From Paracoccaceae bacterium (GTDB lineage Bacteria; Pseudomonadota; Alphaproteobacteria; Rhodobacterales; Rhodobacteraceae), in contig JACSRN010000101.1 in assembly GCA_014879735.1 (NCBI GenBank), forward strand, positions 1 through 47,691: a DNA stretch of 47,691 nt. The letters run 5' to 3'. The position numbers and the translations under genes were made by a program. The notes under the pieces were generated by a model, which was not told where the DNA came from, made no database searches, and saw only the letters and a program-made list of their open reading frames with translations. Below are positions 1-8,609 of this stretch, in pieces. How positions within the stretch are numbered: the stretch's first letter is position 1; each line of letters begins with the position of its first letter.

Positions 1-1020
1 TCCGGCGCGGTCGGCAAGGGGACGGGCTGGCTGCCCAAGCCGCTGATCCTGCGGCAGGCGAACAGGCCTGTCGCAGCCATGCCGCTGTATCTGAAGACCC
101 ATTCGCAGGGAGAATACATCTTCGACCACGGCTGGGCCGAGGCCTATGAACGCGCAGGCGGGCGCTACTATCCCAAGCTGCAGGCGGCCGTTCCCTTCAC
201 CCCCGCAACCGGCCGGCGCTTTCTCGGCCCGGACCGCTTCCGCAAACCCCTCGCCGAGGCGGCGATCCGGCTGGCCGAGGGCAATGCGCTCTCCTCGCTG
301 CATGTCACCTTCTGCACCGCCGACGAGACCGCCGATCTTGCCGGCCACGCCGGCCTTCTTCCCCGCACCAGCCAGCAGTTCCACTGGGAAAACCGCGGCT
401 ATGCCGACTTCGGCGATTTTCTCACCGATCTGTCCAGCCGCAAGCGGAAGATGATCCGCAAGGAGCGCGAGGGCGCCCATTCCCATGGCCTGACGATCCG
501 CGCCCTGACCGGCGATGCCATCCTGCCGGACCATTGGGCGGCCTTCTGGGCATTCTACCAGGACACCGGCAGCCGCAAATGGGGCCGGCCCTACCTGACG
601 CGCGCCACCTTCGATGCCTTTCATGCCACGATGCGCGACGACATCCTTCTGGTCCTAGCCTTCGACGGCCCCCGTCCCGTGGCCGGCGCGCTGAATTTCA
701 TCGGGCGGCACACGCTCTATGGTCGCTACTGGGGCAGCCTGGGCGACTATCCGTTCCTGCATTTCGAACTTTGCTACTACCAGGCCATCGACTGGGCCAT
801 CGCCCAGGGCCTGCCCCGCGTCGAGGCCGGGGCGCAGGGCGAACACAAGCTTGCCCGCGGCTATCTGCCCGGCGAGACCCATTCCCTGCACTGGATTGCC
901 GACCCCGGCTTTCGCGCGGCAGTGGCCGACTATCTCGCCCGCGAGAGCCGCGCCGTGGACGAGGAAATCGAAATCCTTGCCGCCTATGGCCCGTTTCGCC
1001 ACCCGAACGGCGCGCGCTAG
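1..1020 (+). CDS. GNAT/FemAB-like N-acyltransferase, DUF482 family (5' end cut off)
   Basis: The frame is open from base 1, so the true start lies upstream of the window; the ATG at 79 is probably internal because the residues before it (GTGWLPKPLILRQ...) read as protein. About 339 residues are visible. The product resembles the COG3146/DUF482 'peptidogalycan biosynthesis/recognition' family, which carries a FemAB-like double GNAT fold. Typical stretches are the basic run SSRKRKMIRKERE near the middle, the GRYWG/HFELCYYQ region, and GAQGEHKLARGYLP towards the C-terminus. Family members are predicted acyltransferases whose substrate is not established. Downstream is an independent GST gene after a 140-bp gap with no clear promoter. 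Confidence 0.8.
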   Translation, partial: SGAVGKGTGWLPKPLILRQANRPVAAMPLYLKTHSQGEYIFDHGWAEAYERAGGRYYPKLQAAVPFTPATGRRFLGPDRFRKPLAEAAIRLAEGNALSSLHVTFCTADETADLAGHAGLLPRTSQQFHWENRGYADFGDFLTDLSSRKRKMIRKEREGAHSHGLTIRALTGDAILPDHWAAFWAFYQDTGSRKWGRPYLTRATFDAFHATMRDDILLVLAFDGPRPVAGALNFIGRHTLYGRYWGSLGDYPFLHFELCYYQAIDWAIAQGLPRVEAGAQGEHKLARGYLPGETHSLHWIADPGFRAAVADYLARESRAVDEEIEILAAYGPFRHPNGAR

Positions 1021-1160
1021 CCGGCAGGCCAATCGGCCGGCAGCCCGGGCCAGTCGGCCGGCCGGTCCCGGCACCCGGCCGCCGCAGGCGAGCGATTTCT
1101 TGAAACTGCGGCGAAAGCCGTGCGACACTGCGCCCCACGCAGCAAGGAGGCGCGACCGGC

Positions 1161-1769
1161 ATGCTGACACTCTACACCAATCCGATGAGCCGCGGCCGCA
1201 TCGCCCGCTGGATGCTGGAAGAGCTGGCCGAGCCCTATGAAACGGTGATCATGACCTATGGCGCCGAGATGAATGCGCCCGGCTATCTGGCGCTGAACCC
1301 GATGGGCAAGGTCCCGACCCTGGTCCATGCGGGCCATGTCGTGACCGAGGTCGCCGCGATCTGCACCTATCTCGCCCAGGTCTTCCCCGACCGCGGCCTG
1401 ATGGCGCAGGACAGTGCCGCCTTCTACCGCTGGCTGTTCTTTGCCGCCGGCCCGCTTGAGGCGGCGGTCGTCAATGCTTCCTTCGGATGGAAGGCGCCGT
1501 CGCTGCAGGACGAGGGGCGCCTCGGCTACGGCAGCCTCGACCGCGTGGTGCGGACACTGGCAGGCCATCTGGCCGAACACGACTATATCGCCGACGGCCG
1601 CTTCACCGCCGCCGATGTCTGTGTCGGCGCCCAGGTCGGCTGGGGTCTGCGCTTCGGCACGCTTCCGGCGCATGATGCCTTTGTCGCCTATTGGGACCGG
1701 CTGAAAGACCGCCCGGCCCAGCGTGCCGCGGCGGCAAAAGACGATGCCCTGATGCCATCGAAAGGATAG
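1161..1769 (+). CDS. Glutathione S-transferase family protein
   Basis: A 202-residue cytosolic GST-like protein. Residues 1-80 form a thioredoxin-like domain: a NPMSRGR segment with a candidate catalytic Ser10, the GKVPTLV segment holding the cis-proline, and TEVAAICTYLA, which corresponds to the glutathione-contacting E/S-A-I motif. Residues 85-195 are the helical domain. GSTs conjugate glutathione to electrophiles or reduce peroxides; the substrate here is unknown. The start is supported by AAGGAGG at 1144-1150, ten bases before the ATG. The pterin dehydratase gene follows after 3 bp, so the two are very likely co-transcribed. Confidence 0.9.
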   Translation: MLTLYTNPMSRGRIARWMLEELAEPYETVIMTYGAEMNAPGYLALNPMGKVPTLVHAGHVVTEVAAICTYLAQVFPDRGLMAQDSAAFYRWLFFAAGPLEAAVVNASFGWKAPSLQDEGRLGYGSLDRVVRTLAGHLAEHDYIADGRFTAADVCVGAQVGWGLRFGTLPAHDAFVAYWDRLKDRPAQRAAAAKDDALMPSKG

Positions 1770-1772
1770 ATC

Positions 1773-2141
1773 ATGGCCGATCTCCTCTCCACCGCTGAAC
1801 GCGGCCAGGGCCTGCCGCCCCTGGCCGAAACCGGCTGGCAGGCCGTGCCAGGCAAGGATGCGATCCGCAAGATCTGGAAGTTCCGCAATTTCTCGGAGGC
1901 CTGGGGCTTCATGGCCCGCGGCGCGCTGGCGGCAGAGCGGGCGAACCATCACCCGGACTGGACCAACCGCTACAACCTGGTCGACGTCACCCTGACCACC
2001 CATTCCGCCGGCGGCCTGACGCGCCTCGACCTCGATCTTGCCGCGAAGCTCGACGGTTTCGCCCCGGGGGCCGAGATCCAGCGCGACCATGGTGAGCCGG
2101 TCAGCTGCCTTTGCGAACTGCGCGGCCCGAAGATCGCCTGA
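1773..2141 (+). CDS. 4a-hydroxytetrahydrobiopterin dehydratase (PCD/DCoH)
   Basis: A 122-residue protein with the pterin-4a-carbinolamine dehydratase signature: HHP at residues 59-61, a second conserved histidine at 77 in the TTHSAGGLT segment, and D-x-D-LA after it. The enzyme dehydrates 4a-hydroxytetrahydropterin to recycle the cofactor of aromatic amino-acid hydroxylases. No phenylalanine hydroxylase gene is in the window, so the partner is elsewhere or the enzyme serves another pterin (for example molybdopterin, as proposed for some members). It is 3 bp downstream of the GST gene and converges on the peroxiredoxin gene. Confidence 0.92.
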   Translation: MADLLSTAERGQGLPPLAETGWQAVPGKDAIRKIWKFRNFSEAWGFMARGALAAERANHHPDWTNRYNLVDVTLTTHSAGGLTRLDLDLAAKLDGFAPGAEIQRDHGEPVSCLCELRGPKIA

Positions 2142-2179
2142 CCGTCATCCGGCCGCGCAGAACCCGGGATATCCCGCTG

Positions 2180-2224
2180 CCCCTTGACCCGGGCGGCGCG
2201 GGATGCGCGGCCGGGATCAAGGGG
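2180..2224. terminator. Long imperfect stem-loop between convergent genes
   Basis: CCCCTTGA (2180-2187) pairs with TCAAGGGG (2217-2224), and CCCGG (2188-2192) pairs with CCGGG (2211-2215), leaving one bulged A at 2216. The 13-bp stem lies between the stop codons of the convergent PCD and peroxiredoxin genes, so a bidirectional terminator is the simplest reading. No T-tract follows on either strand, so it could instead be a dispersed intergenic repeat. Confidence 0.45.
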
Positions 2225-2251
2225 ACAGGGGTCCTGGCGCATGGCAGCCCG

Positions 2252-2743
2252 TCAGATCACGGCAAGCAGCCCCTCGCCCGCCGAGATGTCGCAGGTGCCG
2301 GCGTTGGCCTCGAGGTTCAGCACCCTGACCACGCCGTCGTCGGCCAGAAGCGCATAGCGTTCCGAGCGGCCGAAGAGCCCGGCGGCCGGGGCGTCGAAGG
2401 CAAGCCCGATCGCCCGGGTAAAGGCCCCGTCGGCATCGGCAAGAAAGGTGATCCCCGCCGCGGTCGCGCCCGTCGCCTCGCCCCAGGCCTTCATCACGAA
2501 GGGATCGTTGACCGAAATGCAGATGATTTCGTCGACGCCCTTTTCGGCAAAGCTGCCGGCGGTGCGGATGAAGCTTGGAACATGGGCCGTGCTGCAGGTG
2601 CCGGTATAGGCGCCCGGCAATCCGAAGATCACCACCTTGCGGCCCGCCAGCGCCGCAGCCAGATCCACCGTCTCGGGCCCGTTCGGCCCGGCCTTCAGCA
2701 ACTTCGCCCCGGGCAGCCTTGCCCCTGCTGCGATTTCCGCCAT
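2252..2743 (-). CDS. Prx5/AhpE-type peroxiredoxin
   Basis: A 163-residue peroxiredoxin counted from MAEIAAGARLP; the frame extends 8 codons further upstream, but the core alignment begins at this Met. The peroxidatic cysteine is Cys50 in PGAYTGTCS, equivalent to the PGAFTPxCS motif of the Prx5 group. Related features are HVPSF just after it and the conserved Arg in FGRSERYAL. The family reduces H2O2 and alkyl hydroperoxides using glutathione/glutaredoxin or thioredoxin. It is divergent from the ferredoxin-reductase gene, with 78 bp between starts. Confidence 0.92.
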   Translation of the reverse strand: MAEIAAGARLPGAKLLKAGPNGPETVDLAAALAGRKVVIFGLPGAYTGTCSTAHVPSFIRTAGSFAEKGVDEIICISVNDPFVMKAWGEATGATAAGITFLADADGAFTRAIGLAFDAPAAGLFGRSERYALLADDGVVRVLNLEANAGTCDISAGEGLLAVI

Positions 2744-2761
2744 TCTCGATCTCCTTGCGCG

Positions 2762-2789
2762 TTGCACCTGTCACCCCCGGGGTTATAGG
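2762..2789 (+). promoter_or_regulatory. Candidate sigma70-type promoter for the ferredoxin-reductase operon
   Basis: TTGCAC (2762-2767) and TATAGG (2784-2789) are separated by 16 bp and lie 32 bp before the start at 2822. The match is partial (4 of 6 in each box) and was found by eye. Confidence 0.35.
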
Positions 2790-2810
2790 CTTCGGCGGCG
2801 AACTTGCCAG

Positions 2811-2816
2811 AGGAGG
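2811..2816 (+). promoter_or_regulatory. Ribosome binding site that fixes the start of the ferredoxin-reductase gene
   Basis: AGGAGG sits 5 bases before ATG 2822. The same frame also has a TTG at 2804, but that codon precedes this site and would place the Shine-Dalgarno sequence inside the gene, so 2822 is the better start. Confidence 0.75.
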
Positions 2817-2821
2817 AAGCG

Positions 2822-4015
2822 ATGCGGATCGTGATCGTCGGCGCCGGACAGGCCGGGGCCGCCCTTGCGGCAAAGCTTCGCGGATTGGGCCACATCGGGC
2901 ATCTGACCCTGATCGGTGGCGAACCCGCCCCACCCTATCAGCGGCCGCCGCTGTCCAAGGCCTATCTGCTGGGCGAGATGCCGGAAGAGCGTCTTTGGCT
3001 GCGCGCACCCGATTTCTGGGCGGAAAGCGCCATCGACATGCGGCTGGGCCATCCGGTCACGGCCATCGACCGCACGGCAAGAACCGTCACCGTGGCAGGC
3101 GAGGCCATCCCCTATGACCAGTTGGCACTGACCACCGGCTCTGCCGCCCGCCGCCTGCCGGCCGACATTGGCGGCGAACTGCCGGGGGTCTATACCGTCC
3201 GCACGCTGGCCGATGTCGATGCGATGCGGACCGAATTCCGCCCCGGCGCCCGCGCCGTGGTGATCGGCGGCGGCTATATCGGGCTGGAAGCTGCCGCCGT
3301 CGCCACCAAGTTCGGCGTCGAGGTCACGCTGGTCGAGGCGGCGCCGCGAATCCTGCAGCGTGTGGCCGCGCCGGAAACCTCGTTGCACATTGCCGGGCTG
3401 CACCAGTCGCGCGGCGTGACGATTCTTGAGGATACCCGGCTCGACCGTCTTGTCGGATCCGATCGCGTGCACAGTGTGCGGCTGGCCGACGGGCGCGAAC
3501 TGCCGGCCGATTTCGTGATCAGCGGCATCGGCATCACCCCCGGCACAGCCCTGGCCGAGGCGGCGGGCCTTGCAATCCAGAACGGCATCGCCACCGACGA
3601 GATGGGCCGAACCACGGATCCGAACATCTGGGCGGCAGGCGACTGCGCCTCGTTCCCCTGGCGCGGTGGCCGCATCCGTCTTGAATCGGTGGGCAATGCG
3701 ATCGACCAGGCCGAGGCCGTGGCGGCAAACATGCTGGGTGCCGAACAGCCCTATGTCGCAAAACCGTGGTTCTGGTCGGATCAATACGACCTGAAGCTGC
3801 AGATCGCCGGGCTGAATGCCGGCTATGACCGCGTCGTCACCCGGCCCGGCCCGCCGCCGTCCTTCTGGTATTATCGGGGCGATGAGCTGCTTGCCGTCGA
3901 TTCCATGGGCGACGCGCGCGCCTATATGGTCGGCAAGCGGCTGATCGAGGGCGGCCGGTCGCCCGACCCCGCACTTGTCGCCACGGCGCCTGACCTGAAG
4001 GCGCTGATGGCATGA
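2822..4015 (+). CDS. FAD-dependent ferredoxin reductase (putidaredoxin/rhodocoxin reductase type)
   Basis: A 397-residue flavoprotein. Residues 1-20 hold the FAD-binding GAGQAG loop; PPYQRPPLSK is the typical motif of the BphA4/CamA/ThcD family; around residue 150 there is a second nucleotide fold, GGGYIGLE, for NADH; and AAGDCA near residue 275 is the second FAD motif. A reductase-type C-terminal domain follows (WFWSDQYDLKLQIAG). The family passes electrons from NAD(P)H to a [2Fe-2S] ferredoxin that serves a P450 or Rieske oxygenase. No ferredoxin gene is adjacent; the only oxygenase in the window is the Rieske protein at 22.8-23.9 kb, so a partnership is conjecture. Its stop overlaps the rsmD start (ATGA). 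Confidence 0.92.
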   Translation: MRIVIVGAGQAGAALAAKLRGLGHIGHLTLIGGEPAPPYQRPPLSKAYLLGEMPEERLWLRAPDFWAESAIDMRLGHPVTAIDRTARTVTVAGEAIPYDQLALTTGSAARRLPADIGGELPGVYTVRTLADVDAMRTEFRPGARAVVIGGGYIGLEAAAVATKFGVEVTLVEAAPRILQRVAAPETSLHIAGLHQSRGVTILEDTRLDRLVGSDRVHSVRLADGRELPADFVISGIGITPGTALAEAAGLAIQNGIATDEMGRTTDPNIWAAGDCASFPWRGGRIRLESVGNAIDQAEAVAANMLGAEQPYVAKPWFWSDQYDLKLQIAGLNAGYDRVVTRPGPPPSFWYYRGDELLAVDSMGDARAYMVGKRLIEGGRSPDPALVATAPDLKALMA

Positions 4016-4575
4016 GGATCGTCGGCGGCGCCCGCCGCGGCCTGATTCTGGCCGAGGTCGGCGAGGGCGATCCCGCCGCCCATCTGCGCCCGACCTCGGA
4101 CCGGGTGCGCGAGGCGATCTTCAACCTGCTGACCAATGGTGCGCATGACAATCCGGTGCCCGGCGCGCGCGTGCTGGACCTGTTCGCCGGCACCGGCGCC
4201 CTGGGGCTGGAGGCGCTGTCGCGCGGCGCCGCACGGGTGGCCTTTGTCGATGACGGAGCCCGGGCCCGCGCGCTGCTGCGCAGCAATATCGAGAAGATGC
4301 AGGCCATGGGCATCACCGATGTCTGGCGCCGCGATGCCACCCGCCTCGGCCCGAATCGCGGCGCGCCCTATTCGCTGGTCTTTCTCGACCCGCCCTATCG
4401 CCAGGCGCTTGGCGAGGCTGCCCTTGCCTCTGCCCTTGCCGGCGGCTGGCTGGCCCCCGGCGCGACGGTGGTCTGGGAAGAGGGCGTGGCGCCACTGCCC
4501 CCCGAAGGTTTCACCCAGACCGACCAGCGCCGCTATGGCGATACTCTTGTCACCCTGCTGAGGAGCCCGACATGA
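4012..4575 (+). CDS. rsmD: 16S rRNA (guanine(966)-N(2))-methyltransferase RsmD
   Basis: A 187-residue class I SAM methyltransferase. It has the RsmD signature RPTSDRVREA (residues 26-35), the SAM-binding DLFAGTG (56-62), and the catalytic DPPY (126-129) of N-methyltransferases. It methylates N2 of G966 in helix 31 of 16S rRNA in the assembled small subunit. The start overlaps the upstream stop by 4 bp and its own stop overlaps the next start by 4 bp, so translation of the three genes is likely coupled. Confidence 0.96.
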   Translation: MRIVGGARRGLILAEVGEGDPAAHLRPTSDRVREAIFNLLTNGAHDNPVPGARVLDLFAGTGALGLEALSRGAARVAFVDDGARARALLRSNIEKMQAMGITDVWRRDATRLGPNRGAPYSLVFLDPPYRQALGEAALASALAGGWLAPGATVVWEEGVAPLPPEGFTQTDQRRYGDTLVTLLRSPT

Positions 4576-5228
4576 ACCCGCCCGCAGCCGTCCTGTTCGA
4601 TTGCGACGGTGTTGTCACCGATACCGAAGCGCCGACGCTGGACATCCTTCTCGACGATCTTGTCTCACGCGGCGTGCCCCTGACGATGGATGGTTTGCAG
4701 ACCGGCTATCAGGGCCTGCCGATCGAGGCGATCCAGACCAGGATCGAGGCCGCGGGCTGGTCGCTTCCCGCCGACTGGACGGCGCAGATCCATGCCCAGC
4801 TGAACGCCCGTTTCAGCGCCGACACCCCGCTCATTCCCGGGATCCTGCAGGTCCTGGACCGGCTCGACGCCGCCGGCATTCCCTATGCGGCGGGATCGAA
4901 CGGCACGATGAAGAAGCTGCGGATCACGCTGGGCCAGCACGGTCTGCTGACACGTTTTCGCGCCGTCCTGTCCGGCCCTGACATGGGCCACCCCAAGCCG
5001 GCGCCAGACCTCTATCTTGCCGCTGCACGCGCCTGCGGCGCCGAGCCGGCGCGCTGCGTGGTGATCGAGGACAGCCCGACCGGCGGCCGTTCTGCCATCG
5101 CGGGCGGGATCCCCTGCCTCGGCTTTGCGCCCCATGGCCGCGATACCGTGCCGGCGCGGGAATTCACGGCGCTGGGCGTGCCGCTGTTCGAGCGCATGGC
5201 GGATCTGCCCCGCCTGCTCGGACTCTGA
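4572..5228 (+). CDS. HAD-superfamily hydrolase, beta-phosphoglucomutase/GPH-like
   Basis: A 218-residue HAD phosphatase with a helical cap. Motif I is FDCDG with nucleophile Asp10 and Asp12; motif II is the serine in GSNGT; the motif III lysine is in HPKPAPDLY; motif IV is IEDSPTG. This layout is typical of subfamily IA enzymes acting on small phosphosugars or phosphoglycolate; the exact substrate cannot be assigned. It overlaps rsmD by 4 bp and ends the three-gene operon. Confidence 0.9.
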   Translation: MNPPAAVLFDCDGVVTDTEAPTLDILLDDLVSRGVPLTMDGLQTGYQGLPIEAIQTRIEAAGWSLPADWTAQIHAQLNARFSADTPLIPGILQVLDRLDAAGIPYAAGSNGTMKKLRITLGQHGLLTRFRAVLSGPDMGHPKPAPDLYLAAARACGAEPARCVVIEDSPTGGRSAIAGGIPCLGFAPHGRDTVPAREFTALGVPLFERMADLPRLLGL

Positions 5229-5369
5229 ACCTCCGCGCCCCGGGTCGATATGGCGCGCCGCGACACCGGACGCGACACGGCACTGCCGCCGCGCCGGCCG
5301 CACCGATGACGCGGCGTTTCGGGTGACTTGCGGCGCGCCACGCGGCAATCTGCGCGCCGGAGGACCGCC

Positions 5370-7388
5370 ATGACCGAATACCGCCATCTCCTTTCGCCGA
5401 TCACCCTTTCGGGCGTGACGCTTCGCAACCGCAGCCTGATGGGATCGATGCACACCGGGCTGGAAGAAACCGGCGACTGGGGCCGGGTTGCCGCCTTCTA
5501 CGCCGCCCGCGCCGAGGGCGGCGCCGGGCTGATCGTGACCGGAGGCATGGCACCGAATCGCGAGGGCGGGGTGTTCCCCGGCGCGGCCGGGCTATTCTCT
5601 GCCGCCGACATCGCCAACCATCGCCGTGTGACCGATGCCGTCCATGCTGCCGGCGGAAGGATCGCGATGCAGATCCTGCATGCCGGCCGCTATGCCTATT
5701 CCCCCGACTGCGTGGCTCCCTCTGCCATCAAATCGCCGATCTCGCCATTCCCGCCGAAGGAACTGGACGAGGCCGGCATCGAAAAGCAGATCGCCGACAT
5801 CGCCACTGCCGCCGCCCGCGCCGTCGAGGCGGGCTATGACGGTGTCGAGGTGATGGGGTCCGAAGGCTATTTCCTGAACGAATTTCTTGTCACCCATACC
5901 AACCGCCGCACCGATGCCTGGGGCGGGAGCTACGAGAACCGCATGCGGCTGCCGGTCGAGGTGGTGGCCCGCGTCCGCACCGCACTGGGGCCGGAGAAGA
6001 TTCTGGTCTACCGCATCTCGCTGATCGACCTCGTTCCCGATGGTTCGACCTGGGACGAGGTGATCACGCTTGCCCGCGCGGTTCAGGCGGCCGGGGCCAG
6101 CGTGCTGAACACCGGGATCGGCTGGCACGAGGCACGGGTGCCCACCATCGCGACCTCGGTTCCGCGCGCGGCCTTCACCGACCTGACCGCCCGGCTGCGG
6201 CCCGAGGTGCAGATCCCCGTCATCGCCTCCAACCGAATCAACACGCCTGACGTGGCAGAGGGCATCCTTGCCCAGGGCATGGCCGACATGGTGTCGATGG
6301 CCCGGCCCTGGCTGGCCGATCCGGCCTTCATCGCCAAGGCCTCCACCGGCCGGGCGGGGCAGATTGCGCCCTGCATTGCCTGCAACCAGGCCTGTCTCGA
6401 CCACACCTTCTCGGGCAAGCTGACATCCTGCCTCGTGAACCCGCGGGCCTGCCATGAAACCGAGCTGGTGATTGCGCCCGCCGCCGGGCCGCGGCGAATC
6501 GCCGTGGTCGGTGCCGGGCCAGCCGGCATGACGGCTGCGATAACCGCCGCTGGCCGCGGCCTGGACGTCACGCTGTTTGACCGCGCGACAGAGGTCGGCG
6601 GCCAATTGAACCTGGCAAAGCAGGTGCCCGGCAAGGAAGAGTTCCACGGTCTCGTCGACTGGTTTCGCGCCGAACTCGACCGCAGCGGCGTGATCCTGCG
6701 CCTTGGCACCGAAGCGGGGGTCGAGGATCTGCGCGGCTTCGACGGGGTGATCGTCGCAACCGGCGTCACCCCCCGCGATCCCGGCATCCCCGCCGACCCC
6801 GGCAGCCAGGTCCTGAGCTATATCGACGTCCTGCAAGGCGCAGCTGTCGGTCCCCGCGTGGCTGTCGTCGGCGCCGGCGGCATCGGCTTCGATGTGGCAG
6901 AGTTTCTGGCCGAGCCGGGGGCAAGCCCGACCCTTGACCGCGCCGCCTGGCGACGGGAATGGGGCGTGGCGGCCCCCTGGGATACCCGCGGCGGGCTGAC
7001 CGCGGCCCGACCAGAGGCGGCAGCGCGGGAGATCTGGCTTCTGCAGCGCAAGCCCGAGAAACCGGGCCGCAAGCTTGGCAAGACCACCGGCTGGATCCAT
7101 CGCGCCACCCTGCAGGCCCGCGGCGTGAAGATGCTGGGCGGCATCAACTACGACCGCATAGGCGCCGACGGCCTGGCCGTCAGCCAGGGGCCGGCGCGGG
7201 AAAACCCGCAGGTCCTGCCGGTCGATACTGTCGTTCTCTGTGCCGGGCAGGAGCCGGCACGCGCGCTATCGGATGCATTGACCGCGGCCGGCATCGCCCA
7301 TCACCGCATCGGCGGGGCCGATGTCGCGGCGGAACTCGACGCCAAGCGGGCCATCGACCAAGCGATGCGCGTGGCTGCCACGCTCTGA
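5370..7388 (+). CDS. fadH: NADPH-dependent 2,4-dienoyl-CoA reductase
   Basis: A 672-residue iron-sulfur flavoprotein of the old yellow enzyme family. An N-terminal FMN TIM barrel contains HAGRYAYSP (from residue 104) and EVMGSEGYFLNEFL. Four cysteines, C335, C338, C342 and C354, make the [4Fe-4S] site (C-x2-C-x3-C-x11-C). A C-terminal FAD/NADPH part begins with VGAGPAGM. Spacing and sequence closely follow Escherichia coli FadH, which reduces 2,4-dienoyl-CoA during beta-oxidation of unsaturated fatty acids. The start at 5370 follows GGAGG; the frame is open 14 codons upstream but without family similarity. The gene stands alone between the HAD gene and a LysR gene. Confidence 0.93.
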   Translation: MTEYRHLLSPITLSGVTLRNRSLMGSMHTGLEETGDWGRVAAFYAARAEGGAGLIVTGGMAPNREGGVFPGAAGLFSAADIANHRRVTDAVHAAGGRIAMQILHAGRYAYSPDCVAPSAIKSPISPFPPKELDEAGIEKQIADIATAAARAVEAGYDGVEVMGSEGYFLNEFLVTHTNRRTDAWGGSYENRMRLPVEVVARVRTALGPEKILVYRISLIDLVPDGSTWDEVITLARAVQAAGASVLNTGIGWHEARVPTIATSVPRAAFTDLTARLRPEVQIPVIASNRINTPDVAEGILAQGMADMVSMARPWLADPAFIAKASTGRAGQIAPCIACNQACLDHTFSGKLTSCLVNPRACHETELVIAPAAGPRRIAVVGAGPAGMTAAITAAGRGLDVTLFDRATEVGGQLNLAKQVPGKEEFHGLVDWFRAELDRSGVILRLGTEAGVEDLRGFDGVIVATGVTPRDPGIPADPGSQVLSYIDVLQGAAVGPRVAVVGAGGIGFDVAEFLAEPGASPTLDRAAWRREWGVAAPWDTRGGLTAARPEAAAREIWLLQRKPEKPGRKLGKTTGWIHRATLQARGVKMLGGINYDRIGADGLAVSQGPARENPQVLPVDTVVLCAGQEPARALSDALTAAGIAHHRIGGADVAAELDAKRAIDQAMRVAATL

Positions 7389-7643
7389 CCGCAGCGTCCG
7401 GCGCGGCGCCAGGCCTCATCTTGCCGTCGGCAGGGGTCGCGCCGCGCCACAGGCCCCCGGCAGATTGGGGCCACGCCACCCTTGCCTGCCACGACTCCTG
7501 CCCTTTCGCACCGCAACCCCTGTTTCCCTGCCTTCAACGATCCGCTGTCTTTCCCCGGATCGGTCGCGCATCCGCCCCTTTCCCGCCTGAATCCGGGATC
7601 ATCACAGGGGAATGACGGGATTGATGATGGTGCGGGGATAAAG

Positions 7644-8549
7644 ATGGACCGACTTACCGAGATGGAAGCCTTCGCCACCGTGGTGGATCAGGGCGGTTTC
7701 ACGGATGCGGCCAAGAAGATGGGCATTTCGAAATCGGCCGTGTCCAAGCATGTCTCGGCCTTGGAGGCCAGGCTCGGTGCCCGGCTGCTGAACCGCACCA
7801 CCCGCCGCGTCTCTCCCACGGAAATCGGGCTGGCCTATTACGACCGGGCCCGCCGCGTGCTGAACGATGCCGGAGAGGCCGATGCCCTTGTCACCTCGAT
7901 GCAATCCGCGCCCTCCGGCCTGCTGCGCATTTCGGTGGCCACCGATTTCGGCGTGAACCTGCTGTCGCCCATCCTCGGCGACTTTCTGCTGGAATATCCC
8001 GACATCACCGTCAACATGGTGCTGAACAACCGCTATGTCGAACTGATCTCGGAAGGGTTCGACATGGCGATCCGCGTGGGCGAGCTGGAAGATTCCTCGC
8101 TGCGTGCCCGCAAGCTGACCGAGACCACCAAGCGCATGATCGGCGCGCCGACCTATTTCCGCAAATACGGCCGCCCGTCGAAGATCGACGATCTGAACGA
8201 GCACAAGCTTCTGCATTATTCGAACCAGGCCAACGGCAATGTCTGGCGTGTCACGGCGCCTTCGGGTGAAAAGCGGCAGGTTCGGTCGAACGGCTGGCTG
8301 ACGGTGAACGATGGCCAGTCGCTGCTGAATGCCGCGATTGCTGGCCTTGGCATCGCCTATCTGCCGTCGTTCCTTTACGCCGACGCGCTGCGCACCGGCC
8401 ATGTGGAGGAGGCGATCGCCGGGCTGCCGGTCGAGGTGCTGGGCATCTATGCCGTCTACCCGCCGGGCCGCTTTACCCAGCCCAAGGTGCGCGCCTTCAT
8501 CGATTTCCTCGCCCGCCGCTTCATCGACAAGGGGCCGGACAACTGGTGA
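7644..8549 (+). CDS. LysR-family transcriptional regulator
   Basis: A 301-residue LysR regulator starting at MDRLTEMEAF. Residues 1-60 form the winged HTH (FTDAAKKMGISKSAVSKHVSALE), followed by a linker helix and a substrate-binding domain (LRISVATDFGVN to the C-terminus). The frame is open to 7482, but the domain begins exactly at 7644. Regulators with this sequence style often belong to the AaeR/DsdC-like group that controls a neighbouring gene. Possible targets are fadH upstream or itself; there is no divergent partner, so the target is unknown. Confidence 0.9.
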   Translation: MDRLTEMEAFATVVDQGGFTDAAKKMGISKSAVSKHVSALEARLGARLLNRTTRRVSPTEIGLAYYDRARRVLNDAGEADALVTSMQSAPSGLLRISVATDFGVNLLSPILGDFLLEYPDITVNMVLNNRYVELISEGFDMAIRVGELEDSSLRARKLTETTKRMIGAPTYFRKYGRPSKIDDLNEHKLLHYSNQANGNVWRVTAPSGEKRQVRSNGWLTVNDGQSLLNAAIAGLGIAYLPSFLYADALRTGHVEEAIAGLPVEVLGIYAVYPPGRFTQPKVRAFIDFLARRFIDKGPDNW

Positions 8550-8580
8550 ACCCTGCGGGGCCTGCGACCAAGTTCCCTCG

Positions 8581-8605
8581 GCACCCCGTCTTCCTTCCGG
8601 GGTGC
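8581..8605. terminator. Stem-loop between convergent LysR and OmpA genes
   Basis: GCACCCCG (8581-8588) and CGGGGTGC (8598-8605) form a perfect 8-bp stem with a 9-base loop, placed between the convergent stops at 8549 and 8610. A bidirectional terminator is likely, although no strong T-tract follows. Confidence 0.5.
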
Positions 8606-8609
8606 ACCT

